Shown piece by piece: positions 49,659-59,779 of a DNA stretch of 64,000 nucleotides. Made by a program: the position numbers and the translations under genes. A model generated the notes under the pieces. That model was not told the origin of the DNA and did no database searches. It saw only the letters and a list, made by a program, of their open reading frames with translations. Position 1 is the first letter of the stretch. Every line of letters starts with the position of its first letter. This DNA comes from Pristionchus mayeri (lineage: Eukaryota > Nematoda > Chromadorea > Rhabditida > Neodiplogasteridae), in assembly GCA_036245805.1 (NCBI GenBank), contig BTRK01000001.1, positions 15,128,001 to 15,192,000 of the forward strand, written 5' to 3'.

Positions 49659-52600
49659 TGAAAATCTGGATCCGCCGTTATTTTGGCTGACTTGATGACT
49701 TTCATTTTGAACTCCTTGGGATCGAAATCGTTGGAGTATTCGGTATCATCTTCCTCATCTGGGTCGATGAGATCGGGAAGGACCGCATCGTAGGCCCGAT
49801 CGCGAATGCGCTGACCGCTGTAAAAATAATTCCAAAATAATTTTCGAAATACGAACAAACACAATTTCGAAATTATTCGAAAACGTAAGTATTGAAAAAA
49901 AGTTTTAAAAAAAAACGAACGCTAATGTCTCGATCCCATTCTTCTTCACAGCATTCGCTTCTGAACATTGGACATTTATACGGAATTTGAAATGTGTCCC
50001 TCACCCATATCAAGAACCGCCAGTAGGGCAACAACGCGTCTGTAATGTCATTGTTTATTAGGTTGGCGGGAAAGTCGTTGTCCATTTTTCAAAACTTTAT
50101 TTCTTGGGGAAAGGAAAAGCATGAGTTCAAATATACTTGTCCTCATTATTGGCAATATGTGTACAACGTACCTGCAATGTATGGATCCCATCCCTTTAGA
50201 ACCCGCCTGGGCGCGAATCAAATAATTGATTGAGATCAGACTCGAGACTTCCACGGGAATTGAACGCTCTATCTATAAGAACTCGGGCCAGGTTTGCGAA
50301 AAGCCAGTAATCAGATGGGGCCTAGTCAGGAGAATACGGGGGTTGCGGGTGAACCATCCATCAATATCTAGCCAGTTCCTGCTTGACTTGATTGGAGACC
50401 TTGGGACGGTGGTCATTTTGCTGATTATATACTTTCTTGTCGTTTAGCTTTGAACGATCGACTTCCAACTTGAAATTCTGTTGTTGTGTGACGTCCTTCG
50501 TCCCGGTGATTACCATGCCCTCAGGGAGTAGCTCCGAGTAGATCACGCCATCCACTCCCCACCACATTAGCAGCATGTTTTTCTTGAGGTGCAGGTCAAG
50601 TTTGGGGACACCCTGAGGAACCCATCCTTCTCCAACCCGCCGAGCTCACATGTGGTTGTTATCCTAGAGGACCCACTTCTCATTCCTCGTTTTGAGCCGT
50701 TCCAACCATCGACCCCCAACTCGGAGAATGAGAAAAGTAATGGAATCATCGGCTCGACGGTCATGGCTGGCTTGGATCAGATCATGGGATTTAAATCGAC
50801 TGATTCATTTTTTCATTCCAAGATATCTCAAGCCTTCTTTAATAGTGCGATGGTGGACTCTAAGTGCAATAGTCATTTCACGGGCACTTTGAAATGGGTT
50901 CGTTTAAGCAGCTTTCTAAAAAGTCTCAAAATGTAACTAACGCGGTCTCCCAGACCGCTCCCATTCATTGAGGGAAAAGTCGGCTTATTCAAAGCGATGG
51001 ATTCCAATTCCTGAAGATGTTGTGGAGAGGGCATGTGTGTGATAAACATTCTTCGGTAGGGTCTCCGAATCCTTCATTGTGGTGTAGGATAGAGAGAGGT
51101 ATATCATAATGTGTCGGAAGTGGGTGTCACCAGGAACATACATCGTTTCTCTGCTAGAGCGTGACTGAAGGAAAGGGATTCGGGAGTTGTTTACTATAAA
51201 GGCCCATCACTGGCTGTTATTCACTAGGAATGAGGGAACGCCAATGCGCACTTGCGACGAGCAGTGTTACAACAAAATCATGGACAAAGACTTTCCCGCC
51301 AACCTGATAGAAAAAAGCTCATTTGTTGTTTTTCAACGGACTGAGTGTGATCCAATTACCGTTCTTGTCCTTCTCGCGGGTCTCTGCCTCCAATGAAGAA
51401 GCAGCGAGAACCGAAAGACTCAACTCTCCAGTAGAATGGCGCCACGTGCAGACGAGCTGGCGACCTTTCTACCGGAACCTGAAATTCATTCAGACTATAA
51501 ATGTGTTCTGGTTCGAGTTACCTCGACCCATTCATTTGCCTCGCTGACGAAACGGAAGAGAAGCAAGTGATGTTCGTACATTCCGTGCAGAAAAAGCCGA
51601 TCATCGTTAGCAACTGCAATTGACGATGGAAATGTAATTTACAAATTACACACGCAAACTGTTCGCATGCTCCAAATTGGGAAAATATCAAGCTTGCTAG
51701 GAAATTCAATTTTCCTGCATACACGTGATTCCAGATCGATAACCTGCGAAATTTGTGGTTAACTATTACGTAAGTGCCAAACTTACAATATGCAACTCAT
51801 CACGATCGCTCTGCCGTGACCAAATGATATGCCAATCTCGACGAATGACTATCGACTGATTGTCATTACCACGCATTTTTATTTCGCTTCACAGTTCCTT
51901 TACAATTAGCGATTATAATTGTATTTCGTAACTATGGAAGGATGACCTGGCTGGCTTCAAGATTTCGACTAGTCCAGTCGAATGTGAGGAAATCCAATTG
52001 GTACATATTCAATTTGAGCAACTTATCACTGCCAGTCGTAAGAGTCAAATGGTGGTATACCGGGCCAGAGCGATCGTCTAAAATTTCGAAAATAATTTTA
52101 TGCAATATGCATTTACAATTTTCTTTTACATTTCTAGAATCATATCACTCATATTGTATAAATCATCACCATGTGGTTGCTGCACGGCCGACGCAATGAA
52201 TGTGGAACGATCGTGATAACGCTCTTCATATGGTCGTGCGCCCTTCGTTGGCGCTAATCGCCAGTGTAACACACCATCCGATTCTAAAAGAAAGTATGCA
52301 AATAGAAAACACAACAGATTCTAACCAAAAGAGCCTCTACGAAGCTCGTTTTCCCACGTGTAAACCGCATCTCCGTCTACGATGGCAACTCTAGCCTTTT
52401 CGAAGAAGTTTTCTTGTGAAATTTTTATTTCCTGTATTGAAAAGTATGTATCATACTGTCAAAAATCAAACAACGAAACTGACATGAAATTCCATGATGA
52501 CTCTAGCCAATGAGTAAGTATCTAAATTAAATTATCGTAGTTAACGTAATTCAACATACATTTCTTAATATTTGAAACTGTTGTTAACATACTACCCCAG

Positions 52601-52782
52601 ATGTATGCGATGCATTTCCGGAGTGTCACCAGATAAGTCCTTGTGGAGCACGTAGATCCAATTATGCATGGCAAACTAAGACGATACAGTTTAAAGACAC
52701 ATCTCGATTGCAATCAACTGACTGATAGAAGAGGTTTGAATTCTCGTATCTTTCCGTAGGTCTCGTATTCTGTCCATTTCAT
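49577..52782 (-). CDS. Kelch-like beta-propeller protein (minus strand)
   Basis: Start at 52782 behind a GCGTCCTCAG acceptor (MKWTEYETYGKIREFKPLLS). Exons on the minus strand near 52604-52680, 52475-52500, 52332-52430, 52155-52298, 51945-52075, 51521-51612, 51379-51492, 49922-50043 and 49577-49820. Several give kelch-type strand patterns: WIYVLHKDLSGDTPEMHRI, AVYTWENELRRGS, RLFLHGMYEHHLLLFRFV, RCFFIGGRDP. The C-terminal part is different: a Cys-containing exon (YKCPMFRSECCEEEWDRD) and an acidic exon (LIDPDEEDDTEYSNDF). The last two junctions do not agree in phase, possibly because a mariner element (50058-51307) sits directly upstream of one acceptor. Partner or function unknown. Confidence 0.65.
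50058..51307 (-). mobile_element. Decayed mariner transposon, 1.25 kb
   Basis: Ends TTAGGTTGGCGGGAAAGTCG (left) and CTTTCCCGCCAACCTGA (right), flanked by TA. On the minus strand there are mariner transposase remnants: WGVDGVIYSELLPEG, then further on PYSPD, a stop, APSDYWLF. Frameshifts and stops show the copy is dead. Confidence 0.88.
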
Positions 52783-53102
52783 TGCTGAGGACGCTTAAAA
52801 TATTAATTTTTAAAATTCAACTAAAACATATGCAACATATAATTGCAACTGAATTCATTGTATGAGAAATAGAGAACTGTAAAACGTCGTTTCGAAATAT
52901 TCCTTCGTTGTTTACAAGACTTACATTGGGGAACATTAATGTGATTGAAAAGAGACCATGACTAGTCCAAATTGAAAAAAATATAGGAATTAAGGACAGT
53001 ATTGTCGTTTCAATCCCGCGCATTCTATAAAATAGGGGTTGTTTACTCTCTATCACGCGATAAATGCGGAGGAATGGTGAGAGATAATATGTCTTTTGGT
53101 AG

Positions 53103-53247
53103 ATAAAGAGAGGAAGAGAGGGAAGAGAGGAAGAGAGGAAATGAGACAGAGAGAAAGGAATTGAAAGAAAGGAGAGAATGAGAGAGATAGAAAGGTAGAG
53201 AGAGAGAGAGAGAAATAGAGAGAGAGCAAGAGAAAGAGAGATGAAAT
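53103..53247. repeat. GA-rich purine tract
   Basis: About 145 bases almost wholly purine on the plus strand, from GAGAGGAAGAGAGGGAAGAG to AGAAAGAGAGATG. It explains the long leucine/serine-rich open frame on the minus strand (52817-53350), which I do not call as a gene. It lies about 100 bases upstream of the kinase start. Confidence 0.85.
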
Positions 53248-53352
53248 GTTTGTGTATGTGATAGATATCGAGAGGGTCAGCGAGTGAAAAACACCAACTG
53301 GTGATCGACTGATACTCTTCCTCCTTTTCGATTTCTTCTATTATTACCAACT

Positions 53353-56300
53353 ATGAATACACGAGGGCCAGCTATTTTCCCATTCATGTTTGTTTTTTTT
53401 GTAATATTTTACATTATCATAGCGAATATAAACGGAAACAAATTCGTCCGTACTAAGGAAATTAGGCAATTGTTTTGATTTGAACAAATTATGTGAATTA
53501 TGTTTCAATTTAAATTATACACCTTAATTATTTAATAAATAATTTCATGTCGCGTTATTGATATGCGTAAATATCATATTATTTTAGAAGTTATTAAACG
53601 ATTGGAATAGCCTCAAAAGAATTCACGGATTATCCAAACGTAGTTTCAGTGTGAAAGGAAAAATTCATTGAAAAGATTGGCCAAGTAAGTATTCTTTTAC
53701 AAATTATACAATTAACAACTTATGTCAGGATACCTCTGGCAAGTTATTTTTATTGGTTCAACTATTAATGTTCAAATTAAATTTATAATAAATTCCATAT
53801 TTTCATGTCACTTACGAAAAAATAGATGATATACCGTGGAATGAAGCTGAAATTTATAAAACTATGACAGGTTCGTTTTTAGTAGCATAATTGAGTATAT
53901 CAATATATCATGTTATTTCAGGAATGACCTTTTATTTCCACCGAAAAAAATCAGCTGTTGCAACTAAACGATGCACGTTTGTAAGTTATGCATCTTATTT
54001 CGTTTCATATCGTTATACTGACAGAAAGAAATCAATTCCCATCAAAATACCCTTTATTCAACCACTCATGAATTCTTGCATTACTCGCCCGTTTGGACGT
54101 TTGAATGCTGGATCAAGCGGAGTGTCAGCATTTGTTGGGGTGCGGTTCATCTACTTTTAATATTGCAATTATTGTAGTATATTAAACTTCAATAGTCTAT
54201 GGTAAGTAATTGTCATTCATGCATATCCATGCAGCGTGCAAAGCCAGGCATCAGTAGAAGTCCGCATATTTTGGGACATGGATTGCTTGCGGATGACAGA
54301 CCATTTGAGAATGTGTTTGAGAATCCACAAGCTTCGAGGCAAGGCATACTCTTCTTGCTCTGTTAGACAATTCGAAATATTTACCAATTACTTACCTTAA
54401 CTACGATTGTAGTAATTTTTTTTGAAATCTAATTTCCAGAAGTCTATTGTGTGCTGGTATGCTTGATTCTACTTTATATTTCCGGTCAGAACTCAACCCA
54501 CAATATGAGATTATACGCCCGGTTAGTTCTGTTAAAGAAGGACTGTCAGCAACATTTAAATTTTGACGTTGTCATAACCATGACCGACCTTTGTACAACC
54601 ATAAGAGATTCTGAAAATTTCAAATGCGTATCTCTATTTTGAACCGAGTTATCAGTAGTTGGCAGAGTGCCAAGGAGGGCTTGAAGGGGAGGGACGTGCG
54701 GGAATTCAAATATCTAGAAGATTTTTCTAAAACTAGTGGGATTCGAACCCGCAACCTTCCGATTACGCGGCGACTGCTTTACCAATGAGCTATCCGAGTG
54801 ACCTTTGCCTATCCTCTTAGCTCGCTATATGATCGTTGGATGATTGTCTAGGTCATGGTTATGACAGCGTCAAAAATTTAACTTTGCTGACACTCTTTCT
54901 TTAACGTTTCGCTTTAATATGGTCGATACATTTTCATATTGTAGAACACAGTGCCCAGCATAAAGTACCAGTTTTATAAAACGGCTGTTGAAAAGAGCGG
55001 AAAATACAGCGTTAAAACATTTCGACTGGTGCGCGAATACTTTCAAGATTTATGGAAAGAATTCGGCTACGATTTCACGTTGAAAAAATAAAAATCTCAG
55101 CTGGAAACTCAATTCGGTATTCGATTCGCACTGAACCAGCCATACTACCTCGATTATTCCGGAACAAAAATCGAGTGTCTTGAGCCTAGCGTTTCCCCGT
55201 TCCATTTACACGGAGAGGAACAAGTAATTAGGAACATGAACAACTTTTTCTCATTCACAGGTTCGTTTTTCAATTTATATTTTAAAATTGATCGGTTATA
55301 TTCGCAGAGGTCGTGTGTTTGGGTTTTGGAACAAGGGTGCACGATCATGCGTAATTGCTGGATCCATTGGGAGGGTTATCATTCTAGAAGTCGATGAAGA
55401 CTTTGCGTGGCAGGTGCATAATCTATACCTATATATAAAGCGCACTGTGATGGCGTCTGTCCGGATTGCGAAACAGTTGCGAAACGATTATGAAATGGGG
55501 AGGGAGATCGCGTTAACAAGTTGCGAAACGAGTGATTGCGAAACCTAGATACTCTGCTAGGACGGGGCCCCCGCCGAAGGGCAGCCGGACTAGTATTTTA
55601 TAAAAAAACATATCAATTTTCTACTCTGAAACAGTATGCGCAGTTATGCGTCAAAGACAACATGGAAGTTACGAACAGGATTATTTCTGAACTTTTTTTA
55701 GAGTGTTTGTGCGAATGATTGGAATGATGAGATTTACTTGATGACCAAAGAAGCTCTGCTGGTAATTGAGCCAGACTTGACAATTACCTTTCTCAAGTAA
55801 GGATAATTCCCTTTGTCGTTTTACATCAGAAAATTGCAGACCTAAAACTGAAATAGCTGGAATGTTTGGTGGAAGCCTCTACGTTACTTCACATGACACC
55901 ATCACGATTGGGCGGAAAACACAAAGAAGAACCTCTCTGCATAAGCTGTCATTTAGAGCACTTCAATATATTTATCAGCAATATGCAAAGAGGAAAAAGG
56001 AGGTAAATTGTATTTTTTTTTAATATTTCCAATTATGACAGTGCCATATTAATATATATTTCTCTTTGAAGACTGTGGAAACGAGATACAAATGGTCAAA
56101 AGTCCCGGTTGGAGGAGATAATGAATTATCTAAGACTAGGTATATATTGAACTTTATATTCAAAACGTTAAAGAAGGAGTGTCAGCAAAGTTAAATTTTT
56201 GACGCTGTCATAACCATGACCTAAACAATCATCCAACGATCATACAGCGAGCTAAGAGGATGGGCAAAGGTCACTCGGATAGCTCATTGGTAAAGCAGTC

Positions 56301-59110
56301 GCCGCGTAATCGGAAGGTTTCGGGTTCGAATCCCACCAGTTTTTGAAAAATCTTCTAGATATTTGAATTCCCGCACGTCCCTTCCCCTCAAGCCCTCCTT
56401 GGCACTCTGCCAACTAATGATAACTCGGTTCAAAATAGAGATACACATTTGAAATTTTCAGAATCTCTTATGGATGTACAAAGGTCGGTCATGGTTATGA
56501 CAACGTCAAAATTTCAATTTTGCAGACAGTCCTTCTTTAAGCAGTTAAAGATACAAAATTTTGATTAAGACTGTTAACTGAGTACGTTGTTTCGCATCCT
56601 CCACTCGGCCAAGGCAGCTATGGGACTGTGTACAAAGTCAAGAGTAGACATGACTGTCGAGAGTATGCAGTAAAGATGATGGTGATAAAGGAGGAGTGAG
56701 TCAATTTGCTATGATTAAAGGAGTGATCCGGGGAATGTTCAGCTACCCATAGTGATAGTGTGGTTATTGACGAGGCCACTCACCCGATCAGAAATCACTT
56801 TGTACGAAGTTCCACAGACGACTCTGAGGCTATTTACATACTCGCAAAGTTCATTGACAGCGCAGGGTAGTGGCTTGTTCAGTTATGTTTCAATTGCTCT
56901 TCTTACATCTCGCCTCTTTCTCGGGGTAACTTCACTACAGTTTCCCATTGAGAGCGCAGAATTTTCGTGGTGGGACTCCCTAACATTCATTCCCCGGAGC
57001 ACCCCTTTAATAGAAAAACGACACTTTATTTTAAAAATAATTAATAATGCAACTAAAATATGTTAATTATAGTGACGTTTTGATTTCAGAACCGAACGGT
57101 ACGCTTTGAAAGAAGTGGAAACATTGTCGGATATCGATCATCCCGGAATCGTGCGATATTTTCATACATGGAAGGAGACATCCAAGTCTGAAATGGCAGT
57201 GAGTCGAGTCGAAAGGTCGAAACCACGGGCAAATTTAGTCAGAAATATTGGGCTCTGTACGGATATGGGGGAACATTGAGATTATCGTGGACTAATGACT
57301 TTGTCTGTACGGAAATGGGGGACCAATGAGATTATTGGGGACTAATGGCTCTTTCTGTACGGAAATGGGGGACAAATGCTATTATGAGGGACAACATAGG
57401 CCATGTTCCGATAGGTTTTTTTGTATTCGACTTGTATTACGTAACATTGAGTATAAGTCTATCTTCTAACGAATCTTCTATCAGTTGGGTGACGAAATGC
57501 TCCCCAGCCTCACGTGGCCCCGGTTGTCCCTCAGAGCGCCCTTCTTCCCACAATGGATCCTACTGCTCCTGTTGATGATTGTGAGGATGATCATCAACAT
57601 GAAGAGGACCTTGACCAGCACACCGAGGATCAACATCAAAATACACACACTGAGCAAAGGGATAGCCCATGAGGGCCCTTCCGGAGATGAATCGCAAGGA
57701 GAGGAGGACATGTGGAACGTCAGCAGTTGAGCAATGATTACCCCACCATCGAGATCATCATCAACCAGAGCCGGTGCCATGGAAAGCTGAACCGGTGCCA
57801 TGGAAAGCTGTGGAGCGTTTCGTAACCCAACTGGTAGAAGATTCTTCAGAAGAGAGACTTATACTCACTCTGACGTAATACGTCGAATTAAAAAAAACGT
57901 ATCGGAACATGGCATATGTTGTCCATCATAATAGCTTTGGTCCCCCATATCCGTACAGAAAAAGCCATTAGTCCCACATAATCTCATTGGTCCCCCATAT
58001 CCGTACAGTGCCAAATATTGCATATTCATGTTTGTTTCAGAGACAACAAACGACGGTCTTCTTGCAAATGGAGGTCGAAAACACTCATTTGCTCTAGTAC
58101 TAGTATTTTGTTTCAGTTGTGTGAACAATCCCTCCGTGAGTGGCTCCGATTGAATCAAAGTACACGCGATCTTGCTAAAATGAAGGAGTGGTTCCGGCAA
58201 ATAGTATCAGCTGTTGAACACATCCATAGCAAGAAAATAATACACAGAGATCTGAAGGTGCAATTTTCGAAAGATTGATACAACTTTGCTTGCAATTACA
58301 GCCGGACAACATTCTTCTCGATACAAATCAGAATCCGAAAATCTGCGATTTTGGCATTGTGGCCGACATTGCGGCTACAGGCAATCCAATGTCACGAACC
58401 TGGAAAATAGGAACCGATCTATATATGGCCCCGGAGCAGGTTTCACCTCAAGACGTTATTCAATATTTGCCAAGTCTTTAGCGCTGCTTCGTCTACGATT
58501 GGCAAGTAGATATCTTCCCACTTGGCATCATTCTATTCGAACTGTGCGTGCCGATAAAGGATGTCGATCATAAAGAGGTTAGTGATTTTTTTTAAAAATT
58601 GGTTTGTAAATATTGAGTTCATTGGTCAAGAAATAATTATGTGCAAATGTCGCTTATTGTTGTAGGTTCTGCGAAGCTTCCGAAATGAAAGCGAACCACC
58701 GAAGCTGGATGATGCGCCAGATGAATTGGTGAGAATTGAAAAGAAATTTAATCAGTAGACACACAAACATTTAACAAAATTAGAATACAGTACATCTTAT
58801 GGAATAAAATAATTTTTTCCATTTGCAAATATTCTGGATCGTTCATTGCGAAAGGAAACTTTGAATACTTTCAAGCTTCAATGGTGTCTGTTCAGGGTAA
58901 ATAATATCTAATAACTGCTAAATAATAATCATATCCCCATACATTTGCTCTATTATATGTGACACATTTTCATCTCAACATCAATTTCAGAGGCCGTTAA
59001 TCCTCTCTCTTTCGTCATTCGACAGCGAAAGTAGACCGAACTGCACCGCGATTCTTGCTGATGAATCTCTAAATTTACCAATCGAAGTTACTAACATAAA
59101 ATCGATTTAA
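53353..59110 (+). CDS. eIF2-alpha-kinase-like (PEK subfamily) protein kinase with signal peptide
   Basis: The ATG at 53353 opens a hydrophobic leader (FPFMFVFFVIFYIIIA). About eighteen exons follow; the N-terminal half (to about 56140) has strand-rich pieces such as ARSCVIAGSIGRVIILEVDE and LLVIEPDLTITF, loosely like a PERK lumenal domain, but no clear transmembrane segment was found after it. The kinase domain starts with LGQGSYGTVYKV (near 56620), has the ATP lysine in EYAVKMM, then HRDLKPDN, DFG (KICDFGIVAD), APEQ and WQVDIFPLGIILFEL, and ends RPNCTAIL before TAA 59108-59110. No kinase insert. Oddities: an in-frame TAA at 55089-55091 unless a weak intron from CTG|GTGCGC is spliced, a GC donor at 54339-54340, and five transposon-like insertions in its introns. 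The first two junctions do not agree in phase. Confidence 0.78.
54532..54904 (-). repeat. 373-bp TTAAAGAAGGA-TIR element with tRNA-like core (copy A)
   Basis: Ends TTAAAGAAGGACTGTCAGCA and the near-complement. The core, read on the minus strand (about 54733-54805), looks like a tRNA: a GGATAGCTCATTGGTAAAGC box and a GGGTTCGAATCCCAC box, with an anticodon-loop-like CGCGTAATC whose stem does not close well. It lies in a kinase-gene intron. Confidence 0.85.
55422..55593 (+). mobile_element. Short Helitron-like element, 172 bp
   Basis: Begins TCTATACCTATATATAAAGC, ends with a GC-rich hairpin region (GCCCCCGCCGAAGGGC) followed by CTAG, and sits between A and T, the three marks of Helitron-type non-autonomous elements. 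It follows a kinase-gene donor. Confidence 0.6.
56168..56540 (+). repeat. 373-bp TTAAAGAAGGA-TIR element with tRNA-like core (copy B)
   Basis: Same length and sequence layout as copy A but in the opposite orientation, 1.26 kb downstream. The tRNA-like core is at about 56268-56337 on the plus strand. Confidence 0.85.
56715..57010. repeat. TTAAAGGAGTG-TIR element, 296 bp
   Basis: Ends TTAAAGGAGTGATCCGGGGA and the near-complement TTCCCCGGAGCACCCCTTTA. In a kinase-gene intron. A second copy lies at 61237. Confidence 0.85.
57243..58019. repeat. Inverted element with CTGTACGGATATGGGGG repeats, 0.78 kb
   Basis: The left side has three spaced copies of CTGTACGGAAATGGGGGAC-like units, the right side two inverted copies; the ends AATATTGGGCTCTGTACGG and CCGTACAGTGCCAAATATT are near-complements. 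The middle (57480-57860) has open frames on both strands without convincing splice structure. It is in the kinase intron before the exon at 58040. Confidence 0.7.
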
Positions 59111-59779
59111 TAAATTCTGCTTACAGTGTTTTGTGTTTTCGTACAGATCGCACAATCATGAGCAAAACAACCTTCGAAGATAATACAACACATGCATAAG
59201 TTTGCCCACTTAAGCCCCTCTCGAGTAGAGTCGATTCTAGTCTCCTCTCCAACAGAAACATCGCACACAATGGGCAATAACTATTCGTGTTACCCGAGTG
59301 ATGGCATCAAGATAAGGCGGGGTGATCTATCGATCTCTCCATTCCCCACACTCTATCGCTTTATGTCTGGCCTAAGAGATACTGTTGGCTTGGAGAGAGG
59401 AAGGCGATTATTAGCTCGGGTCGGAGCGGCCTTTCATTTGCCGCCTTTGAAGCCACGTTGTTGCGTGTCAATTGCTGATAGCCTCAGATCTCTACAAAAT
59501 AATCATTCTTCTGACTATATTCTGACCACAGACGCCTTCTTTTCCCGTCGTAACCGCCTTTGAACTCCGATTTCCGTGGCTCGACTCGAATTTGTAAACC
59601 AATGAGAGCTAATGTAAACCCCGACTGTTCGTCACGGGATGTCTCGTTAGTTGACCAGTTGAGATCGCTGGTGTATCTTCATTTCATAATTGCCTATTTT
59701 ACCCTTTTCATTGCGCACTACTTGAATAGTCTAATGGCTCTACACCATGATTGTTACTGAAAATTGGATTCACTATAGA
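59111..59779. other. Intergenic between kinase and sphingomyelinase
   Basis: Includes a 123-codon frame (59192-59563) with no family or splice support, and a CACTATAG acceptor directly before the next ATG. Confidence 0.4.

Noticed and set aside
52817..53350. A 177-codon minus-strand open frame
   Set aside because: It is the translation of a GA-rich purine tract and flanking AT-rich DNA; low complexity without splice or family support.
54733..54805. A tRNA gene in the kinase intron (also at 56268-56337)
   Set aside because: The A- and B-box strings are present but the anticodon stem does not close and the sequence is part of a two-copy TIR element, so I treat it as tRNA-like.
59192..59563. 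A 123-codon plus-strand frame upstream of the sphingomyelinase
   Set aside because: No motif, no splice context, and it lies in the likely promoter region between two well-defined genes.
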